From DATJLQ01 sp035509415 (GTDB lineage: Bacteria > Pseudomonadota > Alphaproteobacteria > JACZXZ01): DNA of 64,000 nucleotides. Made by a program: the position numbers and the translations under genes. Positions 48,868 through 58,750 of the stretch are shown here, in pieces; the first letter of the stretch is position 1; each line of letters opens with the position of its first letter. Location of the stretch: the NCBI GenBank assembly GCA_035509415.1, contig DATJLQ010000132.1:1-64000 (forward strand), read 5' to 3'. The notes under the pieces were generated by a model. It was not told the origin of the DNA and did no database searches. It was given only the letters and a program-made list of their open reading frames with translations.

Positions 48868-50070
48868 TCAGCCGGCACCGCGCCGAATTTTGCGCTCGAG
48901 CGAATCGAGCAGCGCGCGATCGATCCGCCCGGTGGCCGCGAGGCCTGCCATTGTCTGATAGCGCCTGACGGCGGCGAACGTTTCCGGGCCTTCGACGCCG
49001 TCGATGCGATGATGATAATAACCGAGGCGCGCGAGGAGCCGCTGGGCTCGCCGGACGCGCGCGCCCATGGCAAGAATGCCGTCGGCCGGCAACGCCGCCG
49101 TAGCGCTCCCAGCCGGCGTTACAGTCAGGGCATTACCCGCGCTTGCGACCGGGCCCGGGGGAACGGGCACGGTCACGGGAGCGGCCGGCTGCCCTTCGAC
49201 CGGGTCGGCCGCGGCGGTCGGGAACCCTGCCGCCGTCGCGATGGAAGCGGCCGGCGACAGGGACGCGAGCGACGACCGGTGCGCGGCGGAGGAAATGAAG
49301 GCCCGAACCGTCTCGGGCCCGAAATAGAGTACGGCCGCGACGGTGGCGATCGAGCATAAGCCGAGCACGAGGCCGAGGAGCCGGTAAAGCGCGCGTCGAT
49401 GTCCCGAGCTCCGCTTCGTCTTGCGCCAGGTTTTTTCCAAGCGCCCGCGCTCCCATGCCCGGTCGAGCCAGGCCTCCTCGGCGGAAAGCTCCTTTGGGCG
49501 CGCCTCGGCCGCTGCTTTGCCTTCGGCCCCCTCCCCGACCCGAGCCCCGAGCCGCTCGAAATCCATGTCCGCCCAAGGTGGCGGCGTCTCGGCCGGCTCG
49601 GTGGGCCCATCGGGCGCCGGGTCGGCGAATGGATCGGGCGCCGGACCGGCTGCCGACGCGGGCGCCAATTTGGGACCCAACTTGGGCGCGGGACTGGGGT
49701 CGGGCCGCGGCGTCGCGTCGAGACGCGGCTCGGCGCGCGCGCGGGGTGCCGGGCGAGGATTTTCGTCTCGCCCGCTCAGGGCGCCGTCGGCCCAAGCGCC
49801 GTCGGACCAGGCGCCGTCGGCGCGCAACTCGAACAGGCCGGCGCGCGCCGACCCGGAGGGCCGCGTCGGCGCCTTTCCCGCATCGCGCTCGCCCGCGGAA
49901 ATATTCCCGCGCGCGGGGAAATCGAAACGCGGCGAAGCGCCCATGGCACTCTCGCCGCGCGATGCCTCCAGGGCCGTTCCGCAATAGCGGCACGCCCGCG
50001 CGTCGGCACGCAGCATTTCGCCGCAGCCGGGGCAACTGCGCGTGGGCCGGGAATTCTGCGCAGCGGTCAT
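48868..50070 (-). CDS. zinc-ribbon, single-pass membrane protein with C-terminal peptidoglycan-binding domain
   Basis: A 400-residue protein of unusual layout. An N-terminal zinc ribbon (CPGCGEMLRADARACRYCG, about 13-31) is followed by about 170 residues of Pro/Ala-rich low complexity, a charged helical stretch, one membrane segment (about 235-256, ALYRLLGLVLGLCSIATVAA), a second low-complexity linker, and a C-terminal PG_binding_1 domain (RRAQRLLARLGYYHHRIDGV, then FAAVRRYQTMAGLAATGRID). It could connect a cytoplasmic zinc-binding head to the cell wall. The ATG 50070 overlaps the stop of the upstream glycosyltransferase (ATGA), so both are made together. The function is unknown. Confidence 0.78.
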   Translation of the reverse strand: MTAAQNSRPTRSCPGCGEMLRADARACRYCGTALEASRGESAMGASPRFDFPARGNISAGERDAGKAPTRPSGSARAGLFELRADGAWSDGAWADGALSGRDENPRPAPRARAEPRLDATPRPDPSPAPKLGPKLAPASAAGPAPDPFADPAPDGPTEPAETPPPWADMDFERLGARVGEGAEGKAAAEARPKELSAEEAWLDRAWERGRLEKTWRKTKRSSGHRRALYRLLGLVLGLCSIATVAAVLYFGPETVRAFISSAAHRSSLASLSPAASIATAAGFPTAAADPVEGQPAAPVTVPVPPGPVASAGNALTVTPAGSATAALPADGILAMGARVRRAQRLLARLGYYHHRIDGVEGPETFAAVRRYQTMAGLAATGRIDRALLDSLERKIRRGAG

Positions 50071-51329
50071 TGGCGGCCTCGAGCGCATCGCAACTCTTCC
50101 CGCGATGAACGCGGATCGCGCGCGTTTATTCCCATAAGCGGCTCATTTCGCGGCACGTCGAGGAGCCGGCGACACAGCTCCGCCCCGTCCGCCTCGGCGA
50201 TGAAGCTGCTGCGCGGCAATGCGTCGAGCCGCCGGCGCCGCGCCTCGTATTCCGCGCGCGGCAGCGTCCGGAAGAACTCGATCAGCGCGGGTTCGAGCGG
50301 CTCGCCGAAGGCCCATCCGACGCCAAGCCGCTCGACCAGACCGCCGAGCTCGAATCCGCGCACGGCGAGGCAGGGAACGCCGAACAATCCCGCCTCGTAA
50401 TAGCGGCACGGCATGAGCCAGCGCGAATTATGGTCGACATTCTCGAGATCGATCGCCCAGGCGAAATCGACGCTTCCATAGAGCGGCGCGAGCTCTTCCG
50501 GATTGGCGAACTCGCCCTGGTAGACGATGTTCCGATTGCGCTCGAGCGTGCGCCGGAAGAGCGCGCGGTCGACGGTCGTCGGCACGCCGCGCAGCTTGAA
50601 CAGCACCTCGCCTTCGAGCCGCTCGGCGAGTCGCGCCAGGAGCTCGAGAGTCGCGTCGCCGCGGATGAGGCCGAAATAGCCCACCGCCCAGCGGTAGCGA
50701 TCGCGCGCGCCGGGCGCGGCGCGCGGCATGCTTGCCGGACGGGTGAGATATGGAATCGCGGAAGGATTGAGCTTGTTCTCGAGCATGAACCACTCGCCGC
50801 AATAGCGCTGAATCGTCGCGAAGTAGTTGCGCTGGAACCCGGCGGAGGAGACGACGAGGAGGCGGCTTCGCCTGAGCCCGAAACGCTCGATCGCCCTGAG
50901 CGCGCGGGACGCGAGTCCGCGCCGCGTCATGATCGGCTGGATGTCGAGCACCTCGTAGGCGATCGCGGCGCGGCGATTGAACAGGCGCCTCGCAAGCAGC
51001 GCGAGGATCAGCTGATCGATGTTGCGCGCGTAATAGAGGGAAGCGGTCCGGAGCGGCGTGCGATGGGCGAACAGCGCCGGGAGCGCGGCGAAGAGCGCCG
51101 CGGCGCGGCGCCAATATTGCCCGTCCCAGGTGCGCCCGAGCCGCGCATGGGGCCAGGCCGGCCGGTAGCCGGCATTGAAGCGCGCGCGCCGGAACGCGAA
51201 GACGAACGGGGCGAGGCCGCATTCCATGAACGTCTCGACGCGCTTCGTGGTGTTTGGCTCGGTGAGGTCGGGCTGGAAGAACACCACGTCCACCGTCGCC
51301 GCTCGTTGCTCGGCCATGGGCCGAGCCAT
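50067..51329 (-). CDS. family 4-like glycosyltransferase
   Basis: A 420-residue GT-B glycosyltransferase. The N-terminus DVVFFQPDLTEPNTTKRVET is followed by FAFRRARFNAGYRP, seen in some exopolysaccharide transferases. The donor domain includes VGYFGLIRGDATLELLARLA, NIVYQGEFANPEELAPLYGS and CRYYEAGLFGVPCLAVRGFE. Two nearby ATGs, 51329 and 51317, are possible; neither has a strong ribosome site, so the start is provisional. It is coupled to the peptidoglycan-binding protein gene and diverges from the methyltransferase. A TGATCAC element lies 23 bp before ATG 51329. Confidence 0.85.
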   Translation of the reverse strand: MARPMAEQRAATVDVVFFQPDLTEPNTTKRVETFMECGLAPFVFAFRRARFNAGYRPAWPHARLGRTWDGQYWRRAAALFAALPALFAHRTPLRTASLYYARNIDQLILALLARRLFNRRAAIAYEVLDIQPIMTRRGLASRALRAIERFGLRRSRLLVVSSAGFQRNYFATIQRYCGEWFMLENKLNPSAIPYLTRPASMPRAAPGARDRYRWAVGYFGLIRGDATLELLARLAERLEGEVLFKLRGVPTTVDRALFRRTLERNRNIVYQGEFANPEELAPLYGSVDFAWAIDLENVDHNSRWLMPCRYYEAGLFGVPCLAVRGFELGGLVERLGVGWAFGEPLEPALIEFFRTLPRAEYEARRRRLDALPRSSFIAEADGAELCRRLLDVPRNEPLMGINARDPRSSREELRCARGRQ

Positions 51330-51352
51330 AATCCAGGCGCGCCCGCGCGCGA

Positions 51353-51365
51353 GGTGATCATTCTG
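51353..51365 (-). promoter_or_regulatory. TGATCAC element, site C
   Basis: In leftward sense CAGAATGATCACC, matching 11 of 13 bases of sites A and B. It is 23 bp before the ATG of the glycosyltransferase and in the same 197-bp divergent gap as TTTTTGTCACG (51407-51417), a relative of the TTTGTCACA sites. Confidence 0.4.
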
Positions 51366-51526
51366 TGGCAGGGCCCGCGAATCGCGCTTGGGCGCGGCGG
51401 CGCCGCTTTTTGTCACGCGCGGCGACGATGCCGACCCGGATAATGTCGCCTGAAGGCGCACGCCGCTGCACCCTTGCGGGCGATGGCGCATTGCTCGCGA
51501 AGAGGATTTCTGCGGAGAAGCGACGC

Positions 51527-52471
51527 ATGACCGCGATCTTGACCCGCGCCGAGCGCGAGGACGCGCTGATGGGCCGGGACACCGTCATCGACGGGCCGTT
51601 CGGGCGATCCAATCTCGTGCTGTCCGTCCCGACCGGCGATTTGGTCGCGGCCTATCGCCGGAAATGCGGCGTCGACGTGAGCCCGTGGTTCGGCGCCTTG
51701 TCGGAAATCCACCTGTTCGAATGCGCCGAGACCGGCTACCGCTTCTGGCGCCCGGGCTCGATCGCCGGCGACGAGGATTTCTACAAGCTCCTCGCCGAGC
51801 ATTGGCCGGACTATTACCGCTCCGAGCGCTGGGAGTATCCCTTCGTGCGCGCCTCGTTGAGCCGGGCCGACCGGGTGCTCGAGGTCGGCTGCGGGCGCGG
51901 CTTCTTTCTCGCGAGCCTCGAGGGGCGGATCGCGGACGCGCTCGGACTCGAGCTCAATCCAGAGGCGATCGCGACCAAGGCCACCAGGTTCGAAATCCTT
52001 CGGGCGACGATCGAGCGCCTCGCGCGCGAGCGGCCGAACGGCTTCGATGTCGTGTGCAGCTTCCAGGTGCTCGAGCACGTGGTCGAGCCGCGCTCGTTCC
52101 TCGAGGCGTGCGTCCGCTGTCTCCGGCCCGGCGGCATCCTCGCCCTCTCGACGCCCAATTACGGCGCCGCGACGCTCGAGCGGCGCGAGGACGCGTTCGA
52201 CCTGCCGCCGCACCATATGGGGCATTTCTCGGCTGCGGTCTATCGCCGCGTCGCCGAGCGCCTCGGCCTCGCGGTCGAGGCGATCGAGATCGAGCCGCGC
52301 TATCCGCGCCTCGACGAGCCGATCGCGCCCGCGACCCGCGCGAGCCTCGTCTATCGCGCGGCGCGGCGGCTCTCCTACGCGGCCTTGGCCCTCGCCTACG
52401 ACGTGGCGCGCGAGCCTGGCACCAATATTCTCGCGATCCTGCGGAAGCCGCGGCAGGAGCCGCGCTTCTAG
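51527..52471 (+). CDS. class I SAM-dependent methyltransferase
   Basis: A 314-residue methyltransferase of the Methyltransf_23/12 group. The SAM-binding motif VLEVGCGRGFFLASL lies at about 121-135, GLELNPEAIATKA is the second motif, and DVVCSFQVLEHVVEPRSFLE with LRPGGILALSTPNYG completes the fold. An N-terminal 90-residue region (LFECAETGYRFWRPG) may be a small zinc-less relative of the CxxC head found in sugar methyltransferases. GGAGAAG before ATG 51527 is a good site. The substrate may be a sugar of the exopolysaccharide or the product of the kinase/nucleotidyltransferase genes that follow 76 bp later on the same strand. Confidence 0.85.
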   Translation: MTAILTRAEREDALMGRDTVIDGPFGRSNLVLSVPTGDLVAAYRRKCGVDVSPWFGALSEIHLFECAETGYRFWRPGSIAGDEDFYKLLAEHWPDYYRSERWEYPFVRASLSRADRVLEVGCGRGFFLASLEGRIADALGLELNPEAIATKATRFEILRATIERLARERPNGFDVVCSFQVLEHVVEPRSFLEACVRCLRPGGILALSTPNYGAATLERREDAFDLPPHHMGHFSAAVYRRVAERLGLAVEAIEIEPRYPRLDEPIAPATRASLVYRAARRLSYAALALAYDVAREPGTNILAILRKPRQEPRF

Positions 52472-52547
52472 CGCCGCGCTTTCATCGGCACGATATGCGC
52501 ACAAGTCTCGAACGCGGCGGCTGCACACAGGGGTTCAGGATCGGACC

Positions 52548-53774
52548 ATGCGCATCTTGAGCGCGCATTCGCTCGCCTGGCCGAGCGCCAGCCGCGACGT
52601 AAGTCTCCACCCGCTCGAGCATGGCGGCGTCCTGTTCGATGCGATCGGGCAGAAGCTTTACGGCGTCAACGCGACCGCGGCCTTCATCTGGTCCTGCATC
52701 GAGGAGGAGCTGCCGCCGGAGGACACGATCGACCGCATGGCCGAGCTGCTCGGCGTTTCGCGCGACGACGCCGAGGATTATACCGACGAGATCGTCGGCC
52801 GCTGGCGCGAGTTAGGCCTGATCGGCGATCCGACCGGTGCCATCCGGCGGCTCTTGGCCGAGCGCTCGCCCGAGGCCGCGCCCCCGCGCGCCCAACGCCG
52901 CGCGCGCGCGCCGTCCGATGCGGCTCGGAAACATGCGGCGGCGACGCGCCATTTCCGCCTTCTCGACATGCGCTTTTGCGTGCGCTTCGGCTCGGAGGCG
53001 CTGTTGCGCCAGGTCGAGCCGTTTCTCGCTCCCCTGACCGCCGCACCCTCGAAAGCGGAGCGCGTCCTCGAGATTCGCATCGGCCGCGGCGGCATCGCGC
53101 TCGACGTCGACGGCGTGGAGCGCGACCGCTGCCTCGATGGAAGCGAGGTCGTGCCCATGCTCAAGGCGAATCTGGTGCCGCTCGCCCTCGAGCGCAGCCG
53201 CGACTTTTGCGCGCTCCATGCCGCGGCGGTCGGGCGCAACGGCGCTTGCGTTCTCATGCCGGGCGCCGCGGGGCGCGGCAAGAGCACCATGGCGGCGGCC
53301 CTGGTCGCAAACCGCCTCGAGCTCCTGAGCGACGACACGGTGGTCCTCGCGCGCGACCGGCTCGAAGCGCGTGCCCTTCCCTTGGCGATCGGCGTCAAGA
53401 CAGGCTCCTGGGAGCTGCTTGCGCGCTATTTTCCCGCGCTCGATGCCGAGACCATCCATCATCGTCCGGACGGGAAGCTCGTGCGCTATCTCCTGCCGCC
53501 GCCCGGCTCCATGAGCCGCGACCCGGACGCGCGCCATGCCGTACGCGCGATCGTCTTCCTTCAGCGCACGCCCGGCGGCGGCGCCGAGCTCGGCCCGATC
53601 TCGGCGACCCATGCGCTCGCGTCGCTTTCGAAGGATTTTCTCCGGCTCGGGGCGCGCCTCGACCGACCCGGGGTCGAGCGCTTCGTGCGCTGGATCGCGG
53701 GCATCGAGTGTTTCGAGCTGCGTTACGCGACGCTCGAGGCCGGCGCCTCTCTCATCCTCTCGCTCCTGCCATGA
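52548..53774 (+). CDS. PqqD domain fused to HPr-kinase-like P-loop domain
   Basis: A 408-residue two-domain protein. Residues 1-95 are a PqqD-like peptide-binding winged helix (LEHGGVLFDAIGQKLYGVNA, TAAFIWSCIEEELPPEDTID, YTDEIVGRWRELGLI). After a 40-residue linker, residues 135-408 resemble the HPr Ser kinase (HprK-related kinase) family. HAAAVGR at 224-230, Walker A PGAAGRGKSTM (238-248), and the Asp262-Asp263 pair in LLSDDTVVL are intact. PqqD domains present precursor peptides to modifying enzymes, so a peptide or protein phosphorylation role is likely. In most genomes the two domains are separate genes (HPr-rel-A system). The stop overlaps the next start (ATGA). Confidence 0.85.
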   Translation: MRILSAHSLAWPSASRDVSLHPLEHGGVLFDAIGQKLYGVNATAAFIWSCIEEELPPEDTIDRMAELLGVSRDDAEDYTDEIVGRWRELGLIGDPTGAIRRLLAERSPEAAPPRAQRRARAPSDAARKHAAATRHFRLLDMRFCVRFGSEALLRQVEPFLAPLTAAPSKAERVLEIRIGRGGIALDVDGVERDRCLDGSEVVPMLKANLVPLALERSRDFCALHAAAVGRNGACVLMPGAAGRGKSTMAAALVANRLELLSDDTVVLARDRLEARALPLAIGVKTGSWELLARYFPALDAETIHHRPDGKLVRYLLPPPGSMSRDPDARHAVRAIVFLQRTPGGGAELGPISATHALASLSKDFLRLGARLDRPGVERFVRWIAGIECFELRYATLEAGASLILSLLP

Positions 53775-54895
53775 CGCGGCGCCTGCGCGCCATGCGTCTC
53801 GTGGCGGCGTGCCTCCGGCCCGACGCGGGCGGAACGGTGGGCGCAGCGCTGCGCGGCGCCTGCGCGGATTGGACCGCGCCGATCGCCTTCGCCAACGAGC
53901 AGCTTCTGGTGCCGACCCTCCATGCCACCCTTCATGCGAGCCTCGGCGCGGCCGGCCTACGCGCCGAGCTCCCGGCCGAGGTCGGCGAATACCTGTCCCA
54001 CCTTTATCGGGCCAACGCGGCGCGCAACGACGCGATCCGGCGTCAGGCGCGCCATGCGGTCCATGCCCTCAACGGCGCCGGCATCGTTCCCATGCTGCTC
54101 AAGGGCGGGGCGGCGCTCTATCTCGATTACCACCCGGATCCGGCGGCGCGCATGTTTCGCGATCTCGATCTCTTGGTGCCGCGACTGGCGCTCGCGGACG
54201 CGGTCGGCATCCTGCGCGCATTGGGCTACGGCGTGGAATACTTCACCAACGGCGACTTCCACGCGTTCGCCGATTTCACGCGGCCCGGCGATCCGTGCGC
54301 CATCGACCTCCATTTCGAGCTCATCGACCAGAGCTATATGCTGTCCGCGGCCGAGATCCGGTCGCGCGCCCGCAGCCTCGCGGTCGACGGCATCCGGTTC
54401 CTGGTGCCGGCACCCACCGACCTCGTGCTGCACAACATCCTGCACCAGCAGATCCATTATCTCGGAAACTTCTATCGGGGTGCCCTCGACCTGCGTCAGC
54501 TCTACGAGCTCTCGTGCCTCGTCCGGCGTTATGGAAGCGAGATCGACTGGGAGTCGATCGAGCGCCGCGCGGCGCTGCACCGCATCGACACGGCACTCCA
54601 TTCCTATCTCTACGCCGCGCAGTCGCTGCTCGGCGTGCCCTGGCCGCTCGAGGCCCGCCCGTCCCGCCGGGCAGCGCTCCATTATCGCCGGTGTCTCGCG
54701 CAGATCGCGTATCCGACGCTCGACCGCGCGATGATTCCCTGGGGCAATCTGCGCGCCTGCTTCGCCTGGCATCGCATGGCGGGGCTTTATGGAGACGGTG
54801 GACCCCTCGCCGCCCTTCTCCTGCGTCATGCGGCGCAATTCGTCGGCAAGAAGAAAGTCGGCGGCGCGTTCCAGCGCCTGTTCCGCGTGCGCTGA
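53771..54895 (+). CDS. NTP_transf_5-type nucleotidyltransferase
   Basis: A 374-residue protein of the uncharacterised nucleotidyltransferase family (NTP_transf_5), which accompanies HprK-like kinases and lasso-peptide genes. MLLKGGAALYLDYHPDPAAR holds the GG element (Lys111-Gly112-Gly113), and MFRDLDLLVP has the paired metal-binding aspartates Asp131 and Asp133. A mostly helical C-terminal half follows (NILHQQIHYLGNFYRGALDL). It could attach a nucleotide to a peptide, protein or kinase product. It is translationally coupled to the PqqD-kinase gene. A GC hairpin 31 bp after its stop probably ends the transcript. Confidence 0.82.
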   Translation: MTRRLRAMRLVAACLRPDAGGTVGAALRGACADWTAPIAFANEQLLVPTLHATLHASLGAAGLRAELPAEVGEYLSHLYRANAARNDAIRRQARHAVHALNGAGIVPMLLKGGAALYLDYHPDPAARMFRDLDLLVPRLALADAVGILRALGYGVEYFTNGDFHAFADFTRPGDPCAIDLHFELIDQSYMLSAAEIRSRARSLAVDGIRFLVPAPTDLVLHNILHQQIHYLGNFYRGALDLRQLYELSCLVRRYGSEIDWESIERRAALHRIDTALHSYLYAAQSLLGVPWPLEARPSRRAALHYRRCLAQIAYPTLDRAMIPWGNLRACFAWHRMAGLYGDGGPLAALLLRHAAQFVGKKKVGGAFQRLFRVR

Positions 54896-54925
54896 GCGCG
54901 CCGCAGGCCGCCCCTTACGCACCGG

Positions 54926-54966
54926 CCCCGGCGCGCTCGGCCGCGAGTGGCCGGGACGCGCCGGGG
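54926..54966. terminator. hairpin between converging genes, probable bidirectional terminator
   Basis: CCCCGGCGCG (54926-54935) and CGCGCCGGGG (54957-54966) are exact reverse complements with a 21-nt loop. It fills the 96-bp gap between the nucleotidyltransferase end and the small-protein end. No T-tract is present, so termination would not be of the textbook intrinsic kind. Confidence 0.5.
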
Positions 54967-54991
54967 CGGCTCGGGCGCAATGCCGCTCGGA

Positions 54992-55222
54992 TCACCAGTG
55001 GCCGTGATCTCCGGGGTCGTGATCGCCGTAGCAGGGATCGCCGCCGCCCGAATGGGCCACCGCGTAATTGCGACGGGACGCGGCCAGCATCAGCGTAACC
55101 GCGGGCGGCGTCGCAATCGCGAGCTTGCCGCAGGTGGCGAGGAACCGACGCCGGGCCTCGGCGATTTCGCCTCGATCCGGCGCCGCGTTCGGCGCTTGGT
55201 CTCTCGATGGCAGGTCGTTCAT
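54992..55222 (-). CDS. 76-residue small protein with twin-arginine-type core, candidate substrate of the PqqD-kinase system
   Basis: A 76-residue frame with an excellent ribosome site (AAAGGAG, 5-nt gap). Residues 1-22 are acidic and polar. Residues 23-48 (ARRRFLATCGKLAIATPPAV and TLMLAA) form a twin-arginine-like signal core with a hydrophobic stretch broken by two prolines. Residues 49-76 end in a Gly/Asp/His-rich tail (GGGDPCYGDHDPGDHGHW) with one Cys. Similar short RR-x-F/L-L...GK...PPA proteins lie near PqqD/HprK genes in other alphaproteobacteria, to my recollection. It converges on the nucleotidyltransferase. The PqqD domain could bind its leader and the kinase or transferase modify it. 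No homologue function is known to me. Confidence 0.72.
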   Translation of the reverse strand: MNDLPSRDQAPNAAPDRGEIAEARRRFLATCGKLAIATPPAVTLMLAASRRNYAVAHSGGGDPCYGDHDPGDHGHW

Positions 55223-55406
55223 GTTCGCTCCTTTCGCTCGATGCCTGCCGCGACGGCCCAGGCGCACCGGCCGATGGGCGCCGCGGCGATGGAGGCGAGC
55301 CGAGCAGATGGCCCCCCGGGCCAGGAAGTGAGAATTCTGTGACCGGCACCTTCGGACGGTGCTCGCCGTGACCGTTCGGTGGCGCCGCCCGGGGAGAGAT
55401 GCACGC

Positions 55407-56549
55407 TCACGATGCCCCGGCGACGCGCCGGATTTCCGCCCGCTCGGGGACCGCGGGGACGCCCGCGCCAAGTGCCCCGTCGCGCCCGCCGCGGGGGCGG
55501 AACAGGCCGAGCCGGCGCGTGCGCGCGCCGCACAGCGCCTGGTAGACCTCGAGATAGTCGGCCGCCATGCGCCGCGCGGTGAAGCGCTCCTCGAAGCGCC
55601 GCCGGATCGCTTCGCGCGACAAGGTCCCGAGCTGGCCCACGGCCGCGACCGCACCCGCCTCGTCGCGCACGACGAAGCCGGTGAGGCCGTCGTCCACCAC
55701 CTCGGGCACCGAGCCCGCGCGGAACGCGATCACCGGCGTGCCGCACGCCATCGCCTCGATCATCACGAGGCCGAACGGCTCCGGCCAGTCGATGGGCAAG
55801 AGCAGGCCCGCGGCACCGCTCAGGAACTCGGCCTTGTCGCAATCGCCGATCTCGCCGATGTACTCCACACTCGGCGTCGCCGCGATGAGCGGGCGGATCT
55901 GGGTCTCGAAATATTCCCGGTCGACACGGTCGACCTTGGCCGCGATCCTGAGCGGCATGCCGGCGCGAGTCGCGATGCGGATCGCGCGGTCGACCGCTTT
56001 CTCGGGCGCTATGCGGCCGAGAAAGGCGAGATAGCGCCGCTCCGCCGCGCGTGGGAAGAGCGATTCCGCCGGGAGGCCGTGATAGATGGTGCGCACCCAG
56101 TTCGCCTGCGGGATGGGCGCGCGTTGCGCGTTCGAGATCGATACCACCGGAATCTTGGAGAAGGCCGTGAACACCGGCTGGTGCTCGGGCAGGTCGAGGC
56201 GGCCGTGGAGCGTGGTCAGGAACGGCGTCGCCTGGCGGTGGAACAGCGAGAACGGATAGTAGTCGAGATGGAAGTGGAGCAAATCGAAACTGCCCGCCTC
56301 CTGGCGCACGCGCTCGAGCATGAGCATGTGGAGCGCGATCGGATCGCGCACCAGCTCGTCGTGACGGAGCGACCTGGGCCACATGGGCACGAGCCTGGCC
56401 GAGGTGATGGAGTCGCCGCTCGCGAACAAGGTCACGTCGTGTCCGAGCGCCACCAATTCCTCGGTGAGCCAGGACACCACGCGCTCGGTGCCGCCATAAA
56501 GCTTGGGCGGAATCGATTCCGTGAGCGGGGCGATTTGCGCGATACGCAT
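55407..56549 (-). CDS. family 4 glycosyltransferase
   Basis: A 380-residue GT-B glycosyltransferase. MRIAQIAPLTESIPPKLYGG and TERVVSWLTEELVALGHDVT form the standard N-terminus of a widespread subgroup. The donor domain includes YLAFLGRIAPEKAVDRAIRI (about 168) and the conserved EPFGLVMIEAMACGTPVIAF with GSVPEVVDDGLTGFVV. The C-terminal 35 residues are Arg/Gly/Ala-rich and not conserved. It is transcribed alone, leftward, from a region shared with the ABC exporter gene. Its place beside the PqqD-kinase cassette may be incidental; it could serve the exopolysaccharide or glycosylate another product. Confidence 0.9.
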   Translation of the reverse strand: MRIAQIAPLTESIPPKLYGGTERVVSWLTEELVALGHDVTLFASGDSITSARLVPMWPRSLRHDELVRDPIALHMLMLERVRQEAGSFDLLHFHLDYYPFSLFHRQATPFLTTLHGRLDLPEHQPVFTAFSKIPVVSISNAQRAPIPQANWVRTIYHGLPAESLFPRAAERRYLAFLGRIAPEKAVDRAIRIATRAGMPLRIAAKVDRVDREYFETQIRPLIAATPSVEYIGEIGDCDKAEFLSGAAGLLLPIDWPEPFGLVMIEAMACGTPVIAFRAGSVPEVVDDGLTGFVVRDEAGAVAAVGQLGTLSREAIRRRFEERFTARRMAADYLEVYQALCGARTRRLGLFRPRGGRDGALGAGVPAVPERAEIRRVAGAS

Positions 56550-56896
56550 GCGTCGGTCTCCCTTTCCGGTTCGCGCGCCGCGCGGCGCGGACGACCGTCC
56601 GCGCGCGATTTCGCGCGTGCGACAAACATAGTGGGCGCCGCCGCGCGCTCAAACGGAAAGCGGCAGCCAGCGTTTTTTTGTCACAAACATCGAGAGTTCG
56701 GGACAAGTTAGGATCGCGGGCGCGGTCATTTCGAGACGGGATGCGTGGCGAGGTACGCGGCAATACGTCGCGCGCGACACCGCTCCGGATGATTTCACGC
56801 CCCTACGCGTCTATGCGCTCGGACGCGCGTTGGTGCAGCGCTCGCGCGCGAACGAACCAAGACGATCGCCCGGGAGATCGCGCGAGGAAAGCCGAT
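56550..56896. other. divergent region, glycosyltransferase / ABC exporter
   Basis: No gene is present. The main feature is TTTGTCACAAA (56677-56687), an 11-bp palindrome preceded by a T-run, which contains the TTTGTCACA 9-mer seen before the ECF sigma gene. The exporter ATG lies about 210 bp to the right. The rest is GC-rich with no clear promoter. Confidence 0.45.
56677..56687. promoter_or_regulatory. TTTGTCACAAA palindrome
   Basis: TTTGT-C-ACAAA is a perfect inverted repeat around one base, following five further T residues. It includes TTTGTCACA, the sequence repeated twice at 25994-26023 upstream of the ECF sigma gene. A shared regulator of envelope genes is inferred. Confidence 0.4.
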
Positions 56897-58663
<1,767 letters not shown>

Positions 58664-58750
58664 TTGCCGCCATCCGGATGGGCCGCGCGGCGCTTGTCAT
58701 CGTGGGCGCGAGCACGCATTCTTGGCGTGCGCACGCCCCACGAGGACCCC

